DNA of 64,000 nt, taken from a bacterium (GTDB lineage Bacteria > Vulcanimicrobiota > Xenobia > Xenobiales > JADMJV01). A program made the translations under genes and the position numbers. Of this stretch, positions 53,706 through 64,000 are shown one piece after another; position 1 is the first letter of the stretch, and the number at the start of each line of letters is the position of its first letter. The stretch lies in contig JAFEBA010000010.1 in NCBI GenBank assembly GCA_018266105.1, positions 221,539 to 285,538 on the forward strand, in the 5' to 3' direction. The notes below the pieces were generated by a model that was not told where the DNA came from, did no database searches, and worked only from the letters and a program-made list of their open reading frames with translations.

Positions 53706-53906
53706 GTGACGATTGAGCGCATGTTAAGAATGATCGGCGGAGGCATGGTTTTGCTGAGCTTGATTCTGGCCATTCAAGTCAACATCCACTGGCTCTATTT
53801 GACCGCCTTTGTGGGTCTGAACCTGTTTCAAAGTGCCTTCACCAACTGGTGCCCTATGGTCTATTTGCTGGAGAAGTTGGGCTTCCAACGCTGCCAGCCG
53901 GCCTGA
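53706..53906 (+). CDS. DUF2892 / YgaP-like membrane peptide, first gene of the sulfur/RND operon
   Basis: The GTG at 53706 has AGGAGG ten nt upstream; this start is preferred over an ATG at 53673 that lies inside the palindrome. The 66-residue product has TIERMLRMIGGGMVLLSLIL, NIHWLYLTAFVGLNLFQSAF and NWCPMVYLLEKLGF, which is the DUF2892 pattern with two helices and Cys-Pro. YgaP uses this membrane domain with a rhodanese domain for sulfur transfer; here the rhodanese is absent. The adaptor gene follows after 30 nt. Confidence 0.8.
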   Translation: MTIERMLRMIGGGMVLLSLILAIQVNIHWLYLTAFVGLNLFQSAFTNWCPMVYLLEKLGFQRCQPA

Positions 53907-53936
53907 AACGTCGGAGACTTTACGGAGAACCAGAAT

Positions 53937-55204
53937 ATGAAAAGAAGCTTCGCCCTGGTCGCCCTCGCCTTGTGGGTGGCCGGTTGCACCAAATCTCACC
54001 CCGGCAACGGCTTAACTCCGCCAGCTCCACCCGTTTCGGTCAAAACAAAGACCATTCAGCCGCGACAGCTGGTCGGAGAGACCAGCTTCCCTGGCAGTGT
54101 CCGCTCTCGACGCCAGGCGGTGCTGGCCACCAAGCTGCCCGGAAGAATCCTTTACTTACAGGCGGAGGAAGGCGACATCCTCTCGGCCGGTAGCGTGGCC
54201 GTACAAATCGACACTTCTGACCTGCAGGCCCGCACTCTACAGGCCGAGGCAGGAAGGGTCTCGGCCCTGGCCGCCCGCGGCCAGTCCGAAGCCGGGCTGC
54301 AACAGTCTGAGCAGGCCGTGGCACAGTCCCAGGCCCAACTCAAGACCCTGATCAATCAGCGTCAGGAAGCCAGCGCCCGTCTGCAACTGGCCCAGAAGGA
54401 AGAATTGCGCTATCGCGGACTGGCTCAAGAGGGAGCGATTCCCCGTCAGCGAGCGGACCAGGCTCTCACCGAACTGCAGGTGGCTCAATCCCGGGCTCAA
54501 CAACTCCAGGCCCAAATCGCCTCAGCCCAGGTCGGCATTCGCCAGTCCCAGGCTGGCGTCACTCAGGCCCGGAGCGCCTTGGAGCGCTCCCAAGCCGGGA
54601 TTAGCGAGGCTGAGGCCGGCATTCAGCTGGCCGCCAGCGACCTCTCCTACGGAACCATTCGTGCTCCCTTTCGAGGTGTGGTGGTGGAGAAATCGGCCTG
54701 GCAGGGAGAATTGAACACCCCCGGGCGTCCCCTGCTCAAATTGCAGGACCTTGACCAGCTGGAAGTTAGCCTCAATCTTCCCGAATCTCGCCTGGAGCAT
54801 GTGCAGCACGGCCAGATTCTCCAGGCCGAGGTCCCTTCTCTGAAGCGGAAGCTACAACTCAAGGTTCGTCAAATCGTGGCCGCCACCGACCCCTCCACGC
54901 GCAGCTTTTCGGTCCGCCTCAGTTTGCTGGACAATCCACCCCGGCTGCTTCCCGGCACTTTTGTCAAAGTATCCCTTCCCGACCCCTCGCGCGCTCTGCT
55001 GATTCTTCCCGAAGCGGCCATCGCCGAGCGCGGCCAGCTCGAGGGCGCCTTTGTGGTCTCCCAAGGCCAGGTTGAATTTCGCTTGCTGCAGTTGGGTGGG
55101 CGCCTGAATGACGGACGCGAAATTCTCTCCGGGCTCCAGGCTGGCGAAGAAGTCATACTCGGACCTTCAGAGAGCCTGCAGGACGGTCAGAAGGTTCAAA
55201 TTCA

Positions 55205-55208
<4 letters not shown>
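53937..55208 (+). CDS. RND efflux periplasmic adaptor (MFP) lipoprotein
   Basis: The 423-residue protein starts at an ATG with GGAG nine nt upstream. The lipobox VAGC (MKRSFALVALALWVAGC) predicts an inner-membrane lipoprotein. The order lipoyl half, a long alpha-hairpin (about 100-230, rich in Gln/Ala, e.g. QSEAGLQQSEQAVAQSQAQL), second lipoyl half and beta-barrel (LSYGTIRAPFRGVVV) is that of HlyD/AcrA-type adaptors. It links the permease to the outer-membrane channel. The stop overlaps the permease start as ATGA. Confidence 0.93.
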
Positions 55209-58367
<3,159 letters not shown>

Positions 58368-58384
<17 letters not shown>

Positions 58385-59636
58385 CATTCCTGCCCTGTGG
58401 CTGGGACTGATGTCCTCCCTCTGGGGTGAACCCCTGAGTCTACAGCAGGCGCGTCAGCAAGCCTTGCAACAAAGCCCCGGCATCGCACGACTGCAGGCTC
58501 GTGTGCTGGAAATGCAGCACAAGGTGGCTGAAGTCGAGGCCGGTGGCAACCCTCACCTGGACTTGCAAGCCGGCTATTCCTATGTCACTCCCAGCCTCAG
58601 CTTCAGCGGTTTTCCCCTGATCGTCAACAACAACTATCGAGCCGGACTCGTGCTGGAGCAAGCTCTGGCGACCTTTGGAAGGTTAAGCTGGGGTCGTCAG
58701 GCGGCCGAACTTCAGGTGCGTTCGCTCGAACAGGAACTCGTGCGCGAGCGCGAGCGCCTGCAATATCAGGTGGCCGTGGCCTACAGTCGACTGCAGGTAG
58801 CGCGCAAATCCATCGAGGTGGCCGAAATCTCAATCCAGTCCAGGGAGCGGCTCCTCAAGGACCTGAACTTGAGGGAAAAGGCTGGCGTGTCGGCAAAATT
58901 CGAAGTGCTGACGGCCGAAGTCGCCCGCGCCCAGGATCAGCAAAGACTGGTGCTGGCCCAACAGCAGAGTCAGCTGGCCCAAAGTCAGCTGCAGGTTCTA
59001 CTAGGCTGGCCACGCACTCAGCCAGTAGAGACCCTGCCGCTTGCGGATGGTTCCGGCCAAACGCCGCTCCCTGACGCCGAGCAGGCCCTGGAGTTGGCAT
59101 TCAAGCAGCGGGCCGAACTCCAGGCCATGAACTATGCGGTCCAATCGGCCGAAGCCAAGGTTCACCTGGAAGAGAGTCAGTCCAATCCGACCCTGGGTCT
59201 GCAGACTCGCTACGATCAACGCAACTCCACCACCTTTCAGACCTCCAATCAGTGGTCCGTGGGCGTGGAATTGCGCTGGCCGCTTTTTGACGGCGGTCTG
59301 GCTGAAGCCCGCAGCGCTCAGGCCTCGGCCGTGGTCACGCAACTGCGCGAAGGCAAACGCGAGATGGAGCGCCAGGTACGCCTGGAGGTAGAAGAAGCGC
59401 TCGTTCGCTGCATCACCTCTCGCCAAAACCTGGAAGTCGCCCGCCACAATCTGACCAGCGCCGGCGAAGCCGCTCGCCTGGGCGAGCTCCGCTTCAAAGC
59501 CGGCGTCGGAACCCACCAGGAGGTGCTGGATGCTCAGGCCCGCCTGCGCGAAGCCCAGCAAAGCTTGTTTGAAGCCCAGCAAAGCCTGCAGGAAGCCGAC
59601 TGGCAGCTGCAGCTGGCTGAGGGGCAGTCTGCCTGA
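58368..59636 (+). CDS. TolC-like outer-membrane efflux channel
   Basis: From the ATG at 58368 (GGAAAGG about seven nt upstream) the protein has 422 residues with signal peptide MPKWFSIPALWLGLMSSLWG. Two repeats of coiled-coil helices separated by beta strands match the outer-membrane efflux family. Examples are LSLQQARQQALQQSPGI, NNNYRAGLVLEQALATFG, WSVGVELRWPLFDGG and GVGTHQEVLDAQARLREAQ. It completes the tripartite pump. Confidence 0.93.
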
Positions 59637-59656
59637 TAGAGGAGGGAGCAAAGCTG

Positions 59657-60889
59657 ATGAAAACTCAAAAACTGGTCATTCTCGGTGGCGGCATGGCCGG
59701 AACAATGATGGCCAATAAACTGCGCAAAAGACTTGGGCCTGAATGGTCGATTACCGTCGTGGACCGGGACAACATCCACGTATACCAGCCCGGCCTGCTG
59801 TTCTTACCTTTTGGAATCTACCGAAAGGAAGAGATCGTGCGAGAGCGCGCCAGCTTCCTCGGAGAAGGCATCGCCTTTCGCGAGGCCGAGATCGAGCGAT
59901 TGGACCCGGTCGCTCGCCAGGTTTTTCTGCAAGGTGGAGATCTGCTCAGCTACGACCTGCTGGTGGTCGCCACGGGCTGTCGGATCACCCCCGAAGCCAC
60001 TCCCGGGCTGACGGAGGCAGGTTGGCTGGAAAGCGCATTTGACTTTTACACCCTGGAGGGTGCCGAAAAACTGACCCGGGCCCTGCAGGAGTTCCAAGGC
60101 GGCCGCCTTGTGCTCAACATCGCCGACATGCCGATCAAGTGCCCTGTCGCTCCAATGGAGTTTCTCTTCCTGGCCGACCATTACTTCCAGCAAGCCGGCA
60201 TTCGCGATCGGGTAGAGCTGATCTTCGCCACCCCCCTCGACGCGGCTTTTACCAAGCCTCGAGCGGCTCAGGAATTGGGACATATGCTCCAGGCCAAGAA
60301 CATCAAGATCGAGACCAACTTTACGGTCTCCCGAGTGGACGGGCAGAACAAAGTTCTCCATGGATTCGGGGACCGGGTCCTCAACTATGACCTGCTCATC
60401 AGCGTACCCGTTCACGCAGGCAGCGAATGGATCAGACGCTCTGGTCTGGGGGATGACTTCGGCTTCCTGCATGCCAACAAGCACACCCTCCAGGTCGAGG
60501 AATATCCTGGCATTTTCGCCCTGGGTGACACCACCGATCTGCCCACATCCAAGGCTGGTTCAGTCGCCCATTTTCAGGGTGACGTCCTGATTGAAAATAT
60601 CCAACGATATTTGGAGGGGCGCGAGCTGAAGCCGGACTTTGATGGACACGCCAACTGCTTTATTGAGACAGGCTACGGAAAGGGACTGCTGATCGACTTC
60701 AACTACGAGGTCGAGCCGCTGCCCGGCAAGTTTCCACTGCCCGGCATCGGACCTTTCTCATTGCTCAAAGAAAGTGCCATCAATCATTGGGGCAAGATGG
60801 GCTTTAAATGGGTCTACTGGAATTTACTCCTAACCGGTCAGGATCTGCCCCTCGGACACGCACTCTGTATGGATGGAAAGAGGCCTTAG
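59657..60889 (+). CDS. SQR-like FAD-dependent oxidoreductase
   Basis: The 410-residue protein has the FAD-binding LVILGGGMAGTMMAN and the second dinucleotide-fold GIFALGDTTDLP of sulfide:quinone oxidoreductase/flavocytochrome c proteins. Cys108 (TGCRITP), Cys162 (IKCPVAP) and Cys334 (HANCFIE) are spaced like the SQR redox cysteines; the 172-residue gap between the last two equals that in Acidianus SQR (178-350). The C-terminus LLKESAINHWGKMGFKWVYW fits membrane attachment. It probably oxidises sulfide or a persulfide. A GGAGGGAG site precedes it, and the DUF1641-DsrC gene starts immediately after its stop. Confidence 0.88.
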   Translation: MKTQKLVILGGGMAGTMMANKLRKRLGPEWSITVVDRDNIHVYQPGLLFLPFGIYRKEEIVRERASFLGEGIAFREAEIERLDPVARQVFLQGGDLLSYDLLVVATGCRITPEATPGLTEAGWLESAFDFYTLEGAEKLTRALQEFQGGRLVLNIADMPIKCPVAPMEFLFLADHYFQQAGIRDRVELIFATPLDAAFTKPRAAQELGHMLQAKNIKIETNFTVSRVDGQNKVLHGFGDRVLNYDLLISVPVHAGSEWIRRSGLGDDFGFLHANKHTLQVEEYPGIFALGDTTDLPTSKAGSVAHFQGDVLIENIQRYLEGRELKPDFDGHANCFIETGYGKGLLIDFNYEVEPLPGKFPLPGIGPFSLLKESAINHWGKMGFKWVYWNLLLTGQDLPLGHALCMDGKRP

Positions 60890-61759
60890 ATGGACAGCAC
60901 GATCGAAACACGCCTGCACCAGGTCGAGAAAAAACTCGAGACCATGACCCGAATGCTGGAATCCAACCTGGCCTGGCAGCGCAAGTTCAGCGAGTTCGTG
61001 GAAGAGATGAGCCCGGTGGCCCGGGCCGTTATGGAGACCTCCAGCAAAGAACTCGGCGAACTAGAAAGACGCGGCTACTTTGTCTTGGCAGGCGACCTCG
61101 CTCAGGCTCTGAGACGGGTCGCCGAGGTCTACCAACCGGACAGCCTGCCAGATCTAGCCGAATCTTTTGGCGACGTGGTTCATATTCTGCGCCTGCTCAG
61201 CCAACCAAAGATTCTGGCAGTGGCTCAGGATCTCGCCGATGAGTTTGAGCGGGCGGGTTCCGAACCAGTCGAGGTTCTGGGTGCCGCCAGGCGGATTGAA
61301 AGCGAGAAGGACATTCAGCGCGGAATCGCTTTCGCGCTCGACCTTTTCGGCACGATGGGCCGCAGCCTGGCCCGTGCCCCAAGGCTGAAAACCGGACGCA
61401 AACCGCCAGTTCGGGCCAGCCGCAATCCGTCGCGGGTCGTCTCTGCTCCGCTCAGCGCGCCCTCCCCTGAAAGGCAGGAAGCTGATGATTTCGCCTTCGT
61501 GCCGGAGGCGGAGTGGAGTCGAGAATGGGCTTCAACGATGGCCGCCCGCCTGGGCGTGGGTCCACTCGACGAGGAGCGCTGGAAAATCGTCGAGTTCTCA
61601 CGCAAGGACTATCTGGAAACTCGAAAGGCTCCAAATATTCGGCGCATCACCAAACTTCTCAACATCAACACCAAGGACGTCTACGAACTCTTTCCCTCAG
61701 CCCCAGGGCCAACCATCTCTAAACTGGCCGGCGTTCCCAAGCCGGCAGGATGCCTGTAA
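60890..61759 (+). CDS. DUF1641-DsrC (TusE-like) fusion protein
   Basis: The 289-residue protein has three parts. Residues 1-165 are helical and resemble DUF1641 (coiled start, LPDLAESFGDVVHILRLLSQ, DIQRGIAFALDLFGTMGR), which is commonly encoded beside SQR-like flavoproteins. A basic/Pro linker follows (165-200). The C-terminal 85 residues match DsrC/TusE: WSREWASTMAARLGV, EERWKIVEFSRKDYLE, RRITKLLNIN, YELFPSAPG, KLAGVPKPAGC. The penultimate Cys288 is the conserved persulfide-carrying cysteine; the second Cys of true DsrC, ten residues upstream, is absent. Likely a sulfur carrier tethered to the flavoprotein partner. Confidence 0.82.
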   Translation: MDSTIETRLHQVEKKLETMTRMLESNLAWQRKFSEFVEEMSPVARAVMETSSKELGELERRGYFVLAGDLAQALRRVAEVYQPDSLPDLAESFGDVVHILRLLSQPKILAVAQDLADEFERAGSEPVEVLGAARRIESEKDIQRGIAFALDLFGTMGRSLARAPRLKTGRKPPVRASRNPSRVVSAPLSAPSPERQEADDFAFVPEAEWSREWASTMAARLGVGPLDEERWKIVEFSRKDYLETRKAPNIRRITKLLNINTKDVYELFPSAPGPTISKLAGVPKPAGCL

Positions 61760-61773
61760 AGGAGAAATCAACC

Positions 61774-62235
61774 ATGGCAGAACGAAAAATCTCAATCATT
61801 GTGGCTCACGGCGGCCTGGATCAGATCTACCCGGGCCTGATCATGGCCAGCGGTGCTCGCCAGGCCGGCATCCAGTGCTCACTCTTCTTCACGTTTTTCG
61901 GACTCTTTGCGGTCACAGAGTCCAAGATTGATCACCTGCACGTCAACCTGACCGGCAATCCCAACAGCCCTCTACCCACCCTGCTCAGCGCCTTGCCCGG
62001 CATGGACACGATTGCCGCCAAAGCCATGGGCTGGAAAATGGAAGCACTGGATATTCCCGGGCCTCGAGAGATGATGAAAGAACTCGACGAAGCCGGAGTC
62101 GAGTTCTATGGCTGCCACCTGGCCATGGAAATGTTTGGACTCAAAAAGAAAGACCTGATTCCTCAGGTCCGCGACATCATTACGGTGGCAGACTTCTACG
62201 CTCTGGCCGAAGGGGGTCAGATTCTCTTCACCTGA
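61774..62235 (+). CDS. DsrE-family sulfur-relay protein
   Basis: The 153-residue protein starts at an ATG with AAAGGAG nine nt upstream. The fold pattern KISIIVAHGGLDQIYPGLIMASGA, CSLFFTFFGLFAV and GVEFYGCHLAMEMFGL is that of DsrE2-like (DsrE/DsrF/DrsH) proteins. The Cys in YGC is the sulfur-carrying residue in this family. It likely passes sulfane sulfur to the DsrC domain encoded just upstream. Last gene of the operon. Confidence 0.88.
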   Translation: MAERKISIIVAHGGLDQIYPGLIMASGARQAGIQCSLFFTFFGLFAVTESKIDHLHVNLTGNPNSPLPTLLSALPGMDTIAAKAMGWKMEALDIPGPREMMKELDEAGVEFYGCHLAMEMFGLKKKDLIPQVRDIITVADFYALAEGGQILFT

Positions 62236-62252
62236 AACGATTGTCGGCCAGG

Positions 62253-62780
62253 CTAACGGATGTTCCATTCCTGAATCCAGCTTTGCTCTGGATGATGCTT
62301 GTCAATTTTGAAGGCCACTGCAGCTTGTGAGTAGCCATTGTCAGCAACCCTCATCCCGGCCACATAACCATCCGTCTCGATGCCGTAAGAGGCGTTCCGT
62401 CGATCAGTCCGGCCAGAACTGTCGTAGCACAGAGCCCCCGAAGACGAATACCCCTCCGACTGGATGAAGGTGCTTTCATGTCTGACTTTGACGAAGGCGT
62501 TCTTCTCGGGATGAGTCCAGGTCTCGGTGTTCCCAGTGGTGGTGCAGGTCTGGCGAAGACTGGGCGAACTGTATAAAGTCTCACTGGAAGGATGTTCCTT
62601 CATGGAATGCTGGGCCGCGCCGCACAGCTCGCGGGCCGAGGTCAACTCGCTTCGGACCAGATGAACCCAGCCATCTTGTTGTGCCGGTGTCAGCTCTTTC
62701 TGCTCACCATAACGCTTAATGGAGCCAGGCGCTCTCTCAAAAGCTTTCAGGGCCTTGTAGCTCTTTTCACTGATATTCAT
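62253..62780 (-). CDS. Hypothetical protein, 175 residues
   Basis: The start is an ATG at 62780-62778 with GGAGG five nt upstream. The protein begins MNISEKSYKALKAFERA and is rich in Ser, Thr, Tyr and His (SSSGALCYDSSGRTD, YGIETDGYVAGMRVADNGY). It has no signal peptide and no recognised family. It is convergent with the sulfur operon (17-nt gap). Confidence 0.55.
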   Translation of the reverse strand: MNISEKSYKALKAFERAPGSIKRYGEQKELTPAQQDGWVHLVRSELTSARELCGAAQHSMKEHPSSETLYSSPSLRQTCTTTGNTETWTHPEKNAFVKVRHESTFIQSEGYSSSGALCYDSSGRTDRRNASYGIETDGYVAGMRVADNGYSQAAVAFKIDKHHPEQSWIQEWNIR

Positions 62781-63106
62781 CTCTGCCTCCGTGTCGTTGA
62801 TTCGACTCTGACCACAGTTTAGAGCAGTGAGGTGATGAAAAAGTGTTCGGAGCCGGGCGGATTTTGCCGCCAGGTAAAACCTTCCGGCGCGCCCCGGGCC
62901 AAATGCCAAGGACGATTAACGTCTCCTTAACGCTCGCTTTCCGGGGACTTCAGCGACAACATCCTTCTTCACGCGGCCTGCTTTGCAAGGATGCCCTGCG
63001 GCTGAGCGGTTCAACTCAAACCCGGACGGCTTTCGACTCGATACTCGCATTCTAGCTTCCGCGCGCCTGGCTGGAGAATACCAACCGCCCGTCGAAGGCT
63101 CAGGCC
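62781..63106. other. Intergenic region, nothing recognised
   Basis: This 326-nt stretch lies between divergent small genes. I see no convincing gene, promoter pair or RNA. Two TTAACG hexamers 14 bp apart (around 62917-62935) and a short GGCGG/CCGCC hairpin are the only patterns. Confidence 0.4.
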
Positions 63107-63358
63107 ATGATCACGCTCATTCTTTCTGAAGACGCCAACGGGGAACAACGCATCGAGAAGATGCTGGAGTGGAAGAACTACGCCGAGCCAGAAGATCGTC
63201 ACGAGGAGATCGACCAGACTTTGAATCGTGTCTATCAGCTTCATCAAGGCACTCGCCAAGTCTACGCCGTTTCGGCACCAAATCTGCTCACCTACCTGAC
63301 CGAGAACCCACTGTCCAAAGGACGCCCTTCACAGGCGCAACCCGGCTCCGGATGCTAG
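63107..63358 (+). CDS. Small hypothetical protein, 83 residues
   Basis: The frame begins at an ATG with no strong ribosome site. The product (MITLILSEDANGEQRIEKML, then TLNRVYQLHQGTRQVYAVS) is hydrophilic, with a beta-alpha-beta-like start. No family is recognised. A real gene is plausible because the opposite frames look like noise, but support is weak. Confidence 0.4.
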   Translation: MITLILSEDANGEQRIEKMLEWKNYAEPEDRHEEIDQTLNRVYQLHQGTRQVYAVSAPNLLTYLTENPLSKGRPSQAQPGSGC

Positions 63359-63459
63359 GAGATGTAAACAATTTGTTGCAGGTTTGTGTTCAGAACCGCG
63401 AGAAAAAGCCTTTCAGGCGACAGCGCAGCAGCGCGGCCTGAGGTGAAAGGGCTGGGCAG

Positions 63460-64000
63460 GTGAAAATCACTCCGGGAAGCATCCACAAGACGGTTCCGTT
63501 TGCACCCACAAAGACACCGGTGGGGCCAGGGTCGTCCCCTCCTCCCGTCAGCCTTCCCAGCGAACTCTATATCCCTCAGTCGGCTCCCCCTTCCGCGGCT
63601 CCGCCGCCCGCCGCCGCCGGGTTGCCCGAGCCTCCCGCCGCGGAATTCAAAGCCGAGGCCCCTCCAAGTCCTGCGCCGCCGCCACCTCCCAAACCGCCTG
63701 AAACGCAAAACTGGATGGACCAGGCCTGGAACCTCGGCCCGGCCAGCCCGGGCCTTAACCCCTCGCAAGACGACTTCTGGAAATACCCTTCGCCGAAATC
63801 CTCCGACCTTCACCAGAAGTCAATTCTGATTGAGCCAGACGCGACTTACTTCGTAAGCGGTTCTCATCCCGGCGCAGGATCGGCTCTGGGTGGCATCACC
63901 AACTTCAACCAGCAAGCCATGGACCTGCAAATGAAAATGGCCGAGGACATGAAGGCCAAGCAGGCTGCCTATTACGCTGAAAACTCGCCCGCATCGGCTC
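63460..64000 (+). CDS. Proline-rich protein, partial (3' end beyond window)
   Basis: A GTG at 63460 opens a frame that stays open to the window end (180 codons). The product begins MKITPGSIHKTVPFAP and continues with a long Pro/Ala/Ser tract (to about residue 80) and then NWMDQAWNLGPASPG. From about residue 125 it becomes more globular (SILIEPDATYFVSGSHPG, NFNQQAMDLQMKMAEDMK). No family is recognised. Its start resembles those of the giant AAA+ protein and the gene at 50843. A minus-strand frame across 63355-63813 is its shadow. Confidence 0.55.
   Translation, partial: MKITPGSIHKTVPFAPTKTPVGPGSSPPPVSLPSELYIPQSAPPSAAPPPAAAGLPEPPAAEFKAEAPPSPAPPPPPKPPETQNWMDQAWNLGPASPGLNPSQDDFWKYPSPKSSDLHQKSILIEPDATYFVSGSHPGAGSALGGITNFNQQAMDLQMKMAEDMKAKQAAYYAENSPASA

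Overview
The window is 64 kb of GC-rich DNA with densely packed genes from a diderm (Gram-negative type) bacterium. The diderm call rests on a complete RND pump with periplasmic adaptor and TolC-like outer-membrane channel, two lipoproteins with lipoboxes, and pseudopilins. There is no rRNA, tRNA or universal marker gene that I can see, so I do not assign a phylum. Several proteins have unusual proline-rich N-termini, and the che cluster resembles Frz/Che-type clusters of gliding or twitching bacteria.

Region by region. (1) 1-14 kb, mostly minus strand: two separate three-gene pseudopilin cassettes (1-1894 and 7925-11215). They are separated by a very large double AAA+ ATPase gene, a stand-alone receiver protein and an OmpR-type response regulator. 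A secreted aspartyl-protease-like protein and a subtilisin-like lipoprotein follow. (2) 14-24.2 kb, minus strand: one tightly overlapping chemosensory operon, in transcription order hybrid kinase (REC-HisKA-HATPase-REC), CheY, CheA, CheW, membrane-free MCP, HEAT-repeat protein, CheR, CheB. (3) 24.3-38.4 kb: mixed metabolism and stress genes. These are a DUF2892 peptide, an HTH-EIIA fusion regulator, an Fe-S photolyase-like protein, an M23 peptidase, an MFS transporter, a HAD phosphatase, an Nramp-like transporter, the ergothioneine pair EgtB-EgtD, an esterase, two secreted proteins, a putrescine-type aminotransferase and an amino-acid permease. (4) 38.5-53 kb: a pseudo-receiver, a GAF histidine kinase, an isoprenylcysteine-methyltransferase-like protein, a beta-propeller protein, a ClpX-type zinc finger on a small protein, a Tat-type cupin-like protein, a TPR-CHAT protease-like protein with a partner, a lipase and several unrecognised proteins. 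(5) 53.6-62.2 kb: a seven-gene plus-strand operon behind a perfect 20-bp ArsR-style palindrome. It encodes a DUF2892 membrane peptide, an RND adaptor, permease and outer-membrane channel, an SQR-like flavoprotein, a DUF1641-DsrC fusion and a DsrE-like protein. (6) 62.2-64 kb: unrecognised small genes and the start of another proline-rich protein.

The best candidates for an undescribed system are the sulfur-linked RND operon (5), with its DUF1641-DsrC fusion, and the association of a triple-AAA-like giant ATPase with pseudopilins (1). The che operon probably acts on surface motility or another output through the hybrid kinase and CheY; that link is inference from gene content only.
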